Shown: positions 1-7,407, counted from the first letter of the stretch. The stretch is DNA of 10,936 nt from Acidobacteriota bacterium (GCA_003157675.1 PMKG01000326.1:1-10936); one strand, 5' to 3'. The notes: generated by a model not told the origin, from the sequence alone. Made by a program: numbers and translations.

Positions 1-14
1 GCGGAGGTCCTGCC

Positions 15-989
15 ATGTCTCGACGCCCGTGCCTGATGGTCCTGTCGTTTCTCGTCGCAATGGCCGTGTCGCTTCTGACCATGTCGATCGCAACTCGGGC
101 CCAGACGCCCGCCGTCGCGAAGGCCGCCGCCAGGCCCGAGGCGATGTCGCTGCTCGGCGTGCCGCTCTATACACCGCCGCTCGCGCCCGAGGCCAGGCAG
201 GTCGCCGACGAGAGAATCCGGCTGGCGCGCGAGGCGCTGGCAAAGGCGCCGGCAAGCGCCGACGCGATGCTGTGGCTCGGCCGGCAGCTGGCCGCCGCCG
301 GGCAGGTGCGCGAGGCGGTCGGCGTCTTCACCAGCGGCATCGCGAAGTTTCCGAATGACGCCCGGTTCTACCGCCACCGCGGCCACCGCTACGTCACGCT
401 TCGCCAGTTCGACAAGGCGATTGCGGACCTGACGAAGGGATCCCAGCTCGTGGCCGGAAAGCCCGACCAGCAGGAGCCGACGACGGCCGACGCCAAGGTG
501 ATGTCGAGCGAGACGGTGGACTACGCGATCTACTACCACCTCGGCCTGGCGTACTACCTGAAGGGCGACTTCGAGCGCGCGCTGCCCGTCTACCGGCAGT
601 GCCTCGCGGTCGCCAAGGGCCCGAACGGCAACGACGACCAGATCGCCGGATCGAGCGACTGGCTCTACATGACGCTCAGGCGCGCGGGCCACGCCGACGA
701 GGCCGCGAAGGTGCTCGAGACGATCGTCCCGGGGATGAACGTGAAGGACGATCAGAATTACTACGACCGCCTGATGATGTACAAGGGCGTGAAGACACCG
801 CAGGAAATCATGGCCACGGCGAAGGACCCCGTGTCCGAGGCGACGCTCGCCTACGGCGTCGCGAACTGGCACCTCTACAACGGCCGGCAGGCCGAGGCGA
901 CGCCCATCTTCCAGCGCATCGTCAAGGGGGCGAACTGGATGCCGTTCGGCGTCATCGCCGCCGAGGCCGAGCTCGCGCGGATGAAGTAG
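15..989 (+). CDS. Exported tetratricopeptide-repeat (TPR) protein
   Basis: A 324-residue protein. The ATG at 15 is preceded by GGAGG at 3-7, 7 bases upstream, which supports this start. Residues 1-29 form a signal peptide: basic start, hydrophobic core at about 8-26, likely cleavage after Ala29. The rest is mostly helical and holds several TPR-like units, at about 83-116 (AMLWLGRQLAAAGQVREAV), 117-144 (FYRHRGHRYVTLRQFDKAI), 171-204 (AIYYHLGLAYYLKGDFERAL), 213-237 and 276-306. TPR proteins are scaffolds for protein contacts; no catalytic domain is visible. It probably acts in the periplasm. The next gene starts 39 bp downstream on the same strand with its own ribosome site, so the two may be co-transcribed and this protein may help assemble or present the dihaem partner (inference). 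The exact function is unknown. Confidence 0.88.
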   Translation: MSRRPCLMVLSFLVAMAVSLLTMSIATRAQTPAVAKAAARPEAMSLLGVPLYTPPLAPEARQVADERIRLAREALAKAPASADAMLWLGRQLAAAGQVREAVGVFTSGIAKFPNDARFYRHRGHRYVTLRQFDKAIADLTKGSQLVAGKPDQQEPTTADAKVMSSETVDYAIYYHLGLAYYLKGDFERALPVYRQCLAVAKGPNGNDDQIAGSSDWLYMTLRRAGHADEAAKVLETIVPGMNVKDDQNYYDRLMMYKGVKTPQEIMATAKDPVSEATLAYGVANWHLYNGRQAEATPIFQRIVKGANWMPFGVIAAEAELARMK

Positions 990-1028
990 AAGTCACCGCA
1001 CGGTCGAATCGACAGGGGAACACCGCCC

Positions 1029-2234
1029 ATGATCACTCGCAGAGCCGTGCTGCCTTTCGCGCTCGCCGCGTGTGCCGTCGTCGCCATGTTGTCGCCCCTG
1101 CACTCGGCGTACAAGGGGCACGCGGACAACCGTGATATCGCCGCCGTGCTGTCCGTCTATCCCGCGCTGAAGGGGACGCCGGCCGACTCGTGCGCGATCT
1201 GCCACGTGAGCGGCGTCGTCAGGGACCAGGCCTCCTCCGGCGGCATGCGTCGCGTCAACCACTGCGACTACTGCCACGCCGTCTTCGTTCGCGGCAAGGG
1301 GGACATCAGGCAGACGCTGAACCGTTTTGCCCTCGACTACCTGGCCGTGGGTCGAAGCACGGAGGCGGTGCGCGCCCTCGCCTCGAAGGACTCGGATGCC
1401 GACGGGTTCACCAACGAGGTGGAACTGCAGAAGGGCACGAACCCTGGCGACGCCGCCAGCAGCCCATCGGTCCCGCTCGCGCCCTCGAAGACCTACACGG
1501 TCGCGGCGCTGCGCGGCCTCGCACCCGTTCTCGACCTTCCCGTGCTCGTCAACACGACCAAGAGCCGGTCCGGCGACTCGTACAACGATTACCGCGGCAA
1601 TTCACTGTGGGCGCTGCTCCAGGCGGTGGGCGTGTCGGAGACGGCCACGTCGGTGGACATCCTCTCGGCGGACGGCTACGAATACACGTTCACCTTCGAC
1701 GAGCTGAAGAGATCATGGCCGCAGGGTCCCCCCGTCATGGGACTGGGCAAGCAGGAGCTGGGCGCGTGTGGATGGGTGTCCTACGGCTCGCCGCGACTCG
1801 AGGCGGGCAAGCCGCTGCCGAACGCTCCCGTGATGTTCGTCTTCGAAGAGAACGGAAAGCCGCTCCAGAAAGCGCGGTTCGATGAGGCGACGGGACCACT
1901 GGTCGGACAGGGGCCGGTACGCGTGATCGCGCCTCAGTTCAGGATCTCGCCGCCGGATCTTTCGCAGACCGCCGACGCGTCCTGCAGCGAGAAGGTGGCA
2001 CCGGCCTACCGGTTCCACGAGGAGTACGAGCACAACGGCGGGTCCAGTTCCTACGGCATCGTCGCCGTTCGGGTTACGCCGCTGCCGAGAGGGACGCGCG
2101 ACGTCGACTGGCAGTCGGCCGCCGTCCGGTCGCTCGAGAACGAGGAGATCGTGTTCTTCGGCGCGCTGCGGGCTAGCGAGGTGCGCCTCACACCGCCGAG
2201 CGTGGAGCGGCGGTTTCATGGCGCGCCTCGCTAG
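1029..2234 (+). CDS. Exported dihaem c-type cytochrome with a sulfite-oxidase-like molybdopterin-fold domain
   Basis: A 401-residue protein. The start ATG has AGGGGA at 1014-1019, 9 bases upstream. Residues 1-27 look like a signal peptide or N-terminal anchor. Two haem c attachment motifs are visible: CAICH at 55-59 and CDYCH at 79-83. At 121-130 DSDADGFTNE is a calcium-loop motif of the thrombospondin type 3/EF-hand kind. From about 155 to 303 the chain resembles the molybdopterin-binding domain of the sulfite oxidase superfamily: YRGNSLWALLQAVGV (188-202), SADGYEYTFTFDELK (213-227), then FVFEENGKPL (270-279) and GPVRVIAPQF (295-304). I cannot show that it holds Moco: the usual catalytic Cys context is not recognisable, although C247 and C319 exist. 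It may be an electron-transfer or redox-sensing protein of the periplasm. The last 22 codons and the stop lie in an inverted repeat. Haem attachment is certain from the motifs; the fold call is moderate. Confidence 0.82.
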   Translation: MITRRAVLPFALAACAVVAMLSPLHSAYKGHADNRDIAAVLSVYPALKGTPADSCAICHVSGVVRDQASSGGMRRVNHCDYCHAVFVRGKGDIRQTLNRFALDYLAVGRSTEAVRALASKDSDADGFTNEVELQKGTNPGDAASSPSVPLAPSKTYTVAALRGLAPVLDLPVLVNTTKSRSGDSYNDYRGNSLWALLQAVGVSETATSVDILSADGYEYTFTFDELKRSWPQGPPVMGLGKQELGACGWVSYGSPRLEAGKPLPNAPVMFVFEENGKPLQKARFDEATGPLVGQGPVRVIAPQFRISPPDLSQTADASCSEKVAPAYRFHEEYEHNGGSSSYGIVAVRVTPLPRGTRDVDWQSAAVRSLENEEIVFFGALRASEVRLTPPSVERRFHGAPR

Positions 2235-2237
2235 CCC
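2170..2237. repeat. 18-bp inverted repeat across the 3' end of the dihaem gene
   Basis: The arm GGGCTAGCGAGGTGCGCC at 2170-2187 pairs with GGCGCGCCTCGCTAGCCC at 2220-2237. There is one mismatch in DNA (T2182 against G2225), which is a G-U pair in RNA. The 32-base loop holds a second stem, ACCGCCG at 2192-2198 with CGGCGGT at 2208-2214. The structure covers the last 22 codons and the TAG stop of the dihaem gene. There is no T tract, so it is not a classic intrinsic terminator. It may protect the 3' end of the mRNA, or it may be an inserted palindromic repeat. Confidence 0.75.
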
Positions 2238-2255
2238 CAGGAACGCTGTTGGCTG

Positions 2256-2275
2256 GCCCCGCTCGTGCGCGGGGC
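2256..2275. terminator. GC-rich hairpin, possible terminator without a T tract
   Basis: GCCCCGC at 2256-2262 pairs perfectly with GCGGGGC at 2269-2275 around a 6-base loop. It lies 21 bp after the stop of the dihaem gene, in the gap between two convergent genes. No run of T follows on either strand, so termination is only suggested by position and stem strength. Confidence 0.45.
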
Positions 2276-2277
2276 TC

Positions 2278-2354
2278 TAGACGTCTTGAAGGGCACGAGC
2301 GACCTCGATAGAACGTGACTCATCCGCAACGACTCTTGCCCTTCAAGACGTCTA
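2278..2354. repeat. 18-bp perfect inverted repeat between convergent genes
   Basis: TAGACGTCTTGAAGGGCA at 2278-2295 is an exact reverse complement of 2337-2354. After one mismatch, three more pairs (GAG at 2297-2299 with CTC at 2333-2335) extend the stem. The loop is about 33-41 bases, long for an intrinsic terminator. The right arm contains the stop codon of the molbindin gene (2352-2354, minus strand). Both ends read TA, which is also what a small TA-target palindromic element would look like. The roles possible are a two-way terminator, an mRNA 3' stabiliser or a MITE-like repeat; position alone does not choose between them. Confidence 0.7.
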
Positions 2355-2558
2355 AGGCTTCGACACCATCACCTCGGTAGCCTTCACGACCGCCGTGACG
2401 TGGTCGCCGACCTTGAGCGCCAGCTCGTCCGCGCTCCGGCGCGTGATGACCGATTCGACGAGGTGCTCGCCAACGCGGATGGCGACGTGCGCGAGGATGG
2501 TGTCGCGCTGGATGTCCTCGATGACCCCCGACAGGCGATTGCGTGCGCTCAAGGGCAT
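2352..2558 (-). CDS. Molbindin: single Mop/TOBE-domain molybdate-binding protein
   Basis: A 68-residue protein made of one Mop domain. It begins MPLSARNRLSGVIEDIQ and continues with the family pattern of VAIRVGEHLVESVIT, SADELALKVGDHV and AVVKATEVMV. Mop domains bind molybdate or tungstate oxyanions, usually as oligomers that store or buffer the ion in the cytoplasm; the same domain also occurs in the ATPase ModC and the regulator ModE. The start at 2558 is fixed by AGGAGG (2564-2569 read on the minus strand), 5 bases before the ATG, and by the family's N-terminus. The open frame continues far upstream, but that part is antisense to the transporter gene and has no family sequence. It is divergent from the transporter with 30 bp between starts and convergent with the dihaem gene. 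Its stop codon lies in a palindrome arm. Confidence 0.9.
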   Translation of the reverse strand: MPLSARNRLSGVIEDIQRDTILAHVAIRVGEHLVESVITRRSADELALKVGDHVTAVVKATEVMVSKP

Positions 2559-2563
2559 GTGAG

Positions 2564-2569
2564 CCTCCT
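2564..2569 (-). promoter_or_regulatory. Ribosome binding site of the molbindin gene
   Basis: Plus-strand CCTCCT reads AGGAGG on the minus strand, 5 bases before the ATG at 2558. It decides the start inside a much longer open frame. It sits in the 30-bp gap between the two divergent starts, so the promoters of both genes must overlap coding sequence of the neighbour. Confidence 0.85.
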
Positions 2570-2588
2570 GCCGAGTAGAATACCAAAG

Positions 2589-3587
2589 ATGCCCCCACGG
2601 ACCCTCGTCCTCACGACCACTCTGTACGCGCTCGCCTGTCTCTTCGCCCTGACTCCGTTCGCCTCGCCGGGCCTCGCGCTGGCCGCCGGCCTCGCCCTCG
2701 CCCTGACGATCGGCAATCCCTGGCCGGCCGCGACGAAGCGGCTGAGCCGGCCGCTCCTCCAGGCGTCGGTCGTGCTCCTCGGATTCGGCACCAACCTGCT
2801 GGCGGTGCTCGTGGCCGCGCGTCACGGCCTGCTGATCGCGGCCGCGACGATCGTCCTCACGTTCCTCCTGGGCGCGTGGCTCCGGCGCGTGCTGTGGATT
2901 GAATCGAAAACGGCGATGCTGCTGTCGGCCGGCACCGCCATCTGCGGCGGGTCGGCCATCGCCGCTGTCGGGCTCGCGACCGGCGCGGCGGAAGCGGAGA
3001 TGTCCGTCGCGCTCGGCACGGTCTTCCTGCTCAACGCGGTCGCGCTCTACCTCTTCCCGGTGCTCGGGCACGCCCTCGGCCTCTCGCAGGTGCAGTTCGG
3101 CACGTGGGCGGGGATCGCCATCCACGACGTGTCGTCGGTCGTCGCTGCCTCCTCCGTTTACGGTCCGCAGGCGCTCCAGACGGCGACCGTCGTCAAGCTC
3201 TCGCGGACGCTGTGGATCGTGCCGGTGGCCCTGGCCGCCCGCTTCGTCATCCTGCGCGGCCGGACGGACGCGGAGAAGGCGCAGGACGCGCGGCACGCAC
3301 CGGGAGCGCCGGCTCCGTCGCGGCGCCCGATCGCCATTCCGTGGTTCATCGCGCTCTTTGTGGCGGCGTCGCTCACGGGCACGGTCGTCCCGGCGGTTCA
3401 CGCGCTGACACCGTCGCTCACTCTGCTTGCGAAAACCGGGATGACACTCACGCTGCTGCTTGTGGGGATGAGCCTGTCGCGCGCGTCGCTGCGGATGGTG
3501 GGCGTGAGGCCGGTGCTGCACGGCATCGGCCTCTGGCTCGCGATCAGCGTCATGGCCTTGGCGGCCGTGCGCTGGGCCGGGATCTGA
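2589..3587 (+). CDS. YeiH/UPF0324 family membrane protein (putative sulfate exporter family transporter)
   Basis: A 332-residue, very hydrophobic inner-membrane protein with about 9-10 predicted membrane segments, close to the usual family length of about 340. Family signatures are clear: LLSAGTAICGGSAIAAV at 111-127, then GIAIHDVSSVVAAS at 175-188 and ATVVKLSRTLWIVPVAL at 199-215. A charged cytoplasmic-type linker at about 223-247 separates the two halves. The family is labelled 'putative sulfate exporter' but its substrate is poorly established. The ATG at 2589 is chosen because the hydrophobic protein begins there; its ribosome site is weak. A GTG at 2559 in the same frame, adding 10 residues, is the main alternative, and the frame farther upstream is antisense to molbindin. 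The gene ends 9 bp from the convergent receptor gene. Confidence 0.88.
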   Translation: MPPRTLVLTTTLYALACLFALTPFASPGLALAAGLALALTIGNPWPAATKRLSRPLLQASVVLLGFGTNLLAVLVAARHGLLIAAATIVLTFLLGAWLRRVLWIESKTAMLLSAGTAICGGSAIAAVGLATGAAEAEMSVALGTVFLLNAVALYLFPVLGHALGLSQVQFGTWAGIAIHDVSSVVAASSVYGPQALQTATVVKLSRTLWIVPVALAARFVILRGRTDAEKAQDARHAPGAPAPSRRPIAIPWFIALFVAASLTGTVVPAVHALTPSLTLLAKTGMTLTLLLVGMSLSRASLRMVGVRPVLHGIGLWLAISVMALAAVRWAGI

Positions 3588-3596
3588 CCGGCCGCC

Positions 3597-6290
3597 TCAG
3601 AAACTGATTCCCACCGAGAAGTTCATCGTCCGCACGCCGTCCACCGACGTCGGCTGCCCGAAGAACTTCGAGGTGGCCACGCCGGTGTAGCCGATGTAGT
3701 TGGCGTGGTTGGTCAGGTTGTCGATCGACACGACGAACGAGACCCGGTAGCGCGGCGCGTCGGGCTGCGCGAAGGTATTCAGGCTCAGGCCGCCGCCGGA
3801 CGAGGTGAGCGTGATGCCCGGCGGCAGCGGGACCGTGCGCTTGCCGACGCCGACCGTGTAGGTGAGATAGGCCGAGGAGTTGTATTGCCACCCCGAGCGG
3901 AGCGCGTTCCGCCCGACTCCCGCGGGGCGGTCGTTGTAGATGGCGTCCAGATTGTTGTCCGCCCCCGTGGTCCAGTTGTACGGGCGTCCGCTGTTTGCGC
4001 TCACGTAGAAGCTCGCATTGAGGTTCTTGAGGGCGCCGCTGTAGACGGACATGCTGACCCTGTTGCGGATGTCGCCCGACGAGGGCCCCCACTCGGTGTC
4101 GATCGTGCCGGTAGGGGAGGGCGTGAACGCGCCGTCCGAGTTGTTCTGCGACCGGTTCAGAGTGTAGTACGCATAGACCGACAGGCCGCGCCTCCACCTG
4201 AATCTCGGCTCGTTCTTCCCTGCCAGGCCCGACCCGCCGAAGCTCGATCCCGCCGAGGTCGGAGAGAAATTGAGTTGGGTGTTGACGCTGACCGACTGCG
4301 CGTGCGCCCGCCCGATCGAGTCGGCCTCGATGACGTTGACCCACGCCGGGTCCGGCCGCACCCCGTTCACCGGTGCGTTGAGGTTGCCGCCGGCCAGCAG
4401 CCCATTGGCCCGGGTGTCGAGGTAGTTGGCGCCGACGCGCAGCATCTTGGTGACCTGCTGGTCGATGCCGGCGCTCAGCCTGAACGTCCGGGCCATCCGC
4501 GCGTCCGCGCCGAGCAGGTAGCGGCTGGAGGGCTGGGCCGTCAACGGCCCGGGATCCGGGTACGAAATATCACCAGGCACCTTGCTGATGAGGGTCACCT
4601 CCTGCTGGTGGAGACCGTCCATGCGAATCGTCTGCTCGTAGGTGCCCGCGCTCAGCCAGTCGTAGAAGTACCCCATGCTGGCACGCAGCGTCGTCTTGCC
4701 GCTCTTGAAGGGCGACCACGTGATGCCGAAGCGCGGTGCGACGCTGAATGGATACTGCAGGTGCGTCTGCGTCTCGACCCGCACGCCGGGGGTGAGCGTG
4801 AGCCCCTTGCGGACGCGGATGTCGTCCTGCACGTAGAGGCCCGCCTGCAGGTTCCAGTACGCGATGTTCGGGTCGCCGAACACGCGCCTGTAGGAGAGCG
4901 GCGTGCCGCCGGCATCGGGGGACACGTCGAAGGCGTAGGTGCCGAGATAATTCGACGCGGCGTCGGAACGGTAACGCCCTCCGTCCAACTGGATGCCGCC
5001 CCGAACCGAGTGCCGGCCGCGCACGTAGTCGAGATCGGACATCAGCGTGAAGGTGCGCGTGTACCGGCCCCCCCTGACCTGCGCGCCGCCGGAGGTGTAA
5101 TCGCCATTGATCATGGTGGTGAGCGCCTCGGTCGCCGCGTGCGACGCCGAATCGCTCCAGTTGAGCGAGAAGCGGGAATTGATGAAGAACCGCCGGCCGA
5201 GCGGCCCGGCCTCCTGGACGCGGACGTTGTAGCTCGTGCTGTCGCTCGAGTAGGCGCGTTCGATCTTGTCGAAGGCGCCGACGCCCTGGTTTCCGTTCGT
5301 CATGCTCCAGCGGCTCACCGATAAGCGGAGCGTCTGATCCTTCGTGAGGGCGTAATCGAGGTTCCCGGATACGGACAGGTAATCGCGGGTGGTTCGCAGG
5401 TCGAGATTGATGGCCTGCAAGGTGTTTCCGTTCTTCTGGATCAGGTTCGGCGTCAGGTAGCTGTTCGATTCCGCGACAGACACCGAGAAACTGCTCTTGT
5501 CCTTGATGAGCGTTCCGCCGACGTACGCGCCCACGCTGCGGTTCTGCGCCGGACCCTTCTTCGGTACCAGTGGGCTGTTGCTGTCGAGCGCGCTGTCGTA
5601 GAAGCGGACATTCGCCTGGCCGCGCAGCGGGCCCATGCCCGGCTGCGTGATGATGTCGATGAACAGGCCGTAGGCCGAGTGATTCTCGGCGGCGAACGCG
5701 TCGCGCGTGATGTGAATCGCCTTGATCTGCGCCTTGGGCGGCAGCTGCTGTCCCTCGAACGAATCGACGCGGATCGTCGCGTCGGGCCCAGCCAGGCTCT
5801 GGAGCTGGCGGGCCATTTCGTCCGGGTCCTCCGAGAGCGCTTCCATCTGCTCGCGGGTGAGCGCCGTCCCGAACGCCGCCGCGCGGTCCGAGCCGGCGGT
5901 CTGCTTGTCGCGGCCCACCGTCACGGCTTCGGTGAACTTGGCGAGCGGCAGCACCATAATGTGCTTGTTGTCGCCCGCCTTGAGGCGGATGTCGCGCAGC
6001 AGCCCCATCTCGAAGCCCGGGAACTCCCCCTGCACCGAGTAGCGGCCCGGCACCAGGTGCTCGAAAGTGGCCAGCCCCTTGTCCGATGACTTCACCGGCG
6101 CAATCGTCGCCTTCTTAGTCGCGTCCTCGAGGCCGATGACCGAGACGTCGGCGTTCGGAATCACGGCTCCGGTCTGATCGACCACCGTGACGATCAGTCG
6201 CGTGTCCCGTGCCGCCTGCGCGAGAGCAGGCTGGCTGGACGAGAAGAGCCACACGATCGCCAGGATGACCCACGCAATGCGGCGCGCCAT
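3597..6290 (-). CDS. TonB-dependent outer-membrane receptor, Oar-like, with N-terminal carboxypeptidase-regulatory domain
   Basis: An 897-residue protein. The signal peptide spans 1-24 with likely cleavage at ALA-Q. Residues about 31-116 form a carboxypeptidase-regulatory-like beta-sandwich (LIVTVVDQTGAVIPNADV, then FEHLVPGRYSVQGEFPGFE). About 135-220 is the plug, with LPPKAQIKAIHITRDAFAAE (183-202) and YGLFIDIITQPG (207-218), patterns typical of acidobacterial receptors. The rest is a 22-strand-type barrel of alternating residues, ending in NFSVGISF with a terminal Phe, as outer-membrane barrels do. Such receptors import large or scarce ligands with TonB energy; the ligand here cannot be told, and no classic TonB box is obvious. 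The start has GAGG (plus-strand CCTC at 6297-6300) 6 bases upstream. The stop of the upstream LolA-like gene is only 16 bp before the start, so they form one operon. Confidence 0.93.
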   Translation of the reverse strand: MARRIAWVILAIVWLFSSSQPALAQAARDTRLIVTVVDQTGAVIPNADVSVIGLEDATKKATIAPVKSSDKGLATFEHLVPGRYSVQGEFPGFEMGLLRDIRLKAGDNKHIMVLPLAKFTEAVTVGRDKQTAGSDRAAAFGTALTREQMEALSEDPDEMARQLQSLAGPDATIRVDSFEGQQLPPKAQIKAIHITRDAFAAENHSAYGLFIDIITQPGMGPLRGQANVRFYDSALDSNSPLVPKKGPAQNRSVGAYVGGTLIKDKSSFSVSVAESNSYLTPNLIQKNGNTLQAINLDLRTTRDYLSVSGNLDYALTKDQTLRLSVSRWSMTNGNQGVGAFDKIERAYSSDSTSYNVRVQEAGPLGRRFFINSRFSLNWSDSASHAATEALTTMINGDYTSGGAQVRGGRYTRTFTLMSDLDYVRGRHSVRGGIQLDGGRYRSDAASNYLGTYAFDVSPDAGGTPLSYRRVFGDPNIAYWNLQAGLYVQDDIRVRKGLTLTPGVRVETQTHLQYPFSVAPRFGITWSPFKSGKTTLRASMGYFYDWLSAGTYEQTIRMDGLHQQEVTLISKVPGDISYPDPGPLTAQPSSRYLLGADARMARTFRLSAGIDQQVTKMLRVGANYLDTRANGLLAGGNLNAPVNGVRPDPAWVNVIEADSIGRAHAQSVSVNTQLNFSPTSAGSSFGGSGLAGKNEPRFRWRRGLSVYAYYTLNRSQNNSDGAFTPSPTGTIDTEWGPSSGDIRNRVSMSVYSGALKNLNASFYVSANSGRPYNWTTGADNNLDAIYNDRPAGVGRNALRSGWQYNSSAYLTYTVGVGKRTVPLPPGITLTSSGGGLSLNTFAQPDAPRYRVSFVVSIDNLTNHANYIGYTGVATSKFFGQPTSVDGVRTMNFSVGISF

Positions 6291-6306
6291 GACGTACCTC
6301 GGGGGG

Positions 6307-7407
6307 CTACTTCAGCGTCTCGAACTTCCGCGGATCGATCCGCGGATTGATCTTGAAGGCGTCGAAGTTGGTCTCTTCGATCGTCTCGCCGGCCACCGCC
6401 TTGCGGAGCCGGAACGGGAACTTGAGGCCGTTGCCGATGTCGCGGTAGTCGGCGAAGTAAATGCGCGTCTCGACCGGCTTGGCGCCCGAGAGCGCCTTCT
6501 TGCGCAGCTCCTGCACGTCCTTGACGTACTGGTCCTGCTGCTCCTTCGGCGCGGTTGCCTGCGGCCTGGCCGGCGCCTGGACGATGATCGAACCCGGTGG
6601 AGTAGCGGCGGGCGCGGCCTGGCCCGGGTCGGTCATCACGACGTTGGTGGCCGGATTCGTCCAGCTCACCATAATTGGCAGGTGAGTCTCGGCGTTGATG
6701 AAGTACCGCAACGCGAACGTACCGGGTCCTTTGACGTCGAGCACGTCGGCCTTGCCTTGCGGCGCCTCCGCCTGGCCAACGAAGGTGAACGTCAGCGGGT
6801 AGCTGTCAAACGAGGCGGCGAACATCCCGAGCGTGAGGCGGGCGAAGTCCTGCTTGAGCGAGACGACGCGCGCTTTCCGGGGATCGGGCGGCGTCGGGGG
6901 CGGACCGGCCGGCTTCGCGGGAGCCGCGGAGGGCGCGCCGGCTGCCGGAGTCGCGGCGGCCCCCGTGGTTGATGTCGCAGGTGCCGCGGGTGCCGCTGCC
7001 GTCGCCGCGGCGGCGGCAGGTGCTCCGCCTGCCGCCGGAGCTGCCGGCGGCTTGGCAGCGGCTCCCGGAGGGGGCGCAGTCGGCTTCGGGATCTGGATCA
7101 GCCCCTCGCCGTTGAACCCCGACGTCGTCGGCTCGCTCTCCTGGGCCGGGACCTCGTCCTTCCGCACGTACTTGTCGGGCAGCTCGCAGGCGATCTCGAA
7201 CTCGATCGGCACGAGACTCTGCCCGCGGATTTGGCGCGTGCGGCCCGTGGCGACGAATGACTTCACGGACGCGAGCGATTTCTCGCCGCCGAGCGCCTCG
7301 CGCGCGGCCGAGAGCACGGCCGACGGGTCCTTCCCCTCATCTCCGCCGGCGGCCACCATGACCGCGCCAAGACAGGCGACCGCGACCACTGGCAGCAGTA
7401 CACGCAT
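6307..7407 (-). CDS. Exported LolA-like protein with an Ala/Pro-rich linker
   Basis: A 366-residue protein. The start at 7407 is supported by GGAGG (plus-strand CCTCC at 7416-7420) 8 bases upstream and by a signal peptide at 1-20; 25 further codons upstream in frame lack both. Residues 27-100 (VLSAAREALGGEKSLASVKS, then FEIACELPDKYVRKDE) and 180-360 (LRYFINAETHLPIMVSW, IYFADYRDIGNGLKFPFRLR, ETIEETNFDAFKINP) resemble the LolA/LolB-like beta-barrel half-shell proteins common in Acidobacteriota. About 107-174 is an almost pure Ala/Pro/Gly linker that interrupts the domain. A second Ala/Pro/Gln-rich insert lies at 260-290. The protein probably works in the periplasm, perhaps carrying a lipid or lipoprotein, or assisting the receptor encoded 16 bp downstream (inference). 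No lipobox is seen. Confidence 0.82.
   Translation of the reverse strand: MRVLLPVVAVACLGAVMVAAGGDEGKDPSAVLSAAREALGGEKSLASVKSFVATGRTRQIRGQSLVPIEFEIACELPDKYVRKDEVPAQESEPTTSGFNGEGLIQIPKPTAPPPGAAAKPPAAPAAGGAPAAAAATAAAPAAPATSTTGAAATPAAGAPSAAPAKPAGPPPTPPDPRKARVVSLKQDFARLTLGMFAASFDSYPLTFTFVGQAEAPQGKADVLDVKGPGTFALRYFINAETHLPIMVSWTNPATNVVMTDPGQAAPAATPPGSIIVQAPARPQATAPKEQQDQYVKDVQELRKKALSGAKPVETRIYFADYRDIGNGLKFPFRLRKAVAGETIEETNFDAFKINPRIDPRKFETLK
6886..7089 (-). repeat. Low-complexity GCC-rich coding segment (Ala/Pro linker)
   Basis: This stretch encodes residues 107-174 of the LolA-like protein, nearly all Ala, Pro, Gly and Thr, from irregular GCC/GCG/CCG codon runs. It is not an exact tandem repeat. 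Such tracts often change in length between strains by slippage; this one is likely a flexible linker. Confidence 0.6.

Noticed and set aside
993..1277. Minus-strand frame over the start of the dihaem gene
   Set aside because: It is antisense to a gene with clear haem motifs, has no ribosome site and shows no domain.
2400..2588. Upstream extension of the transporter frame
   Set aside because: It is antisense to the molbindin gene and lacks hydrophobic or family sequence. Only the last 10 codons from GTG 2559 remain a possible alternative.
2559..3521. N-terminal extension of the molbindin frame to 389 residues
   Set aside because: The added part is antisense to the transporter and very rich in Arg, Glu and Gln. 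The strong ribosome site and the Mop family start fix the gene at 2558.
3705..5324. A 539-codon open frame on the plus strand, antisense to the receptor
   Set aside because: It is a shadow of the receptor gene in GC-rich DNA. The translation is Arg/Val/Gly-rich with no domain pattern, while the minus-strand frame has a signal peptide, a plug and a barrel.
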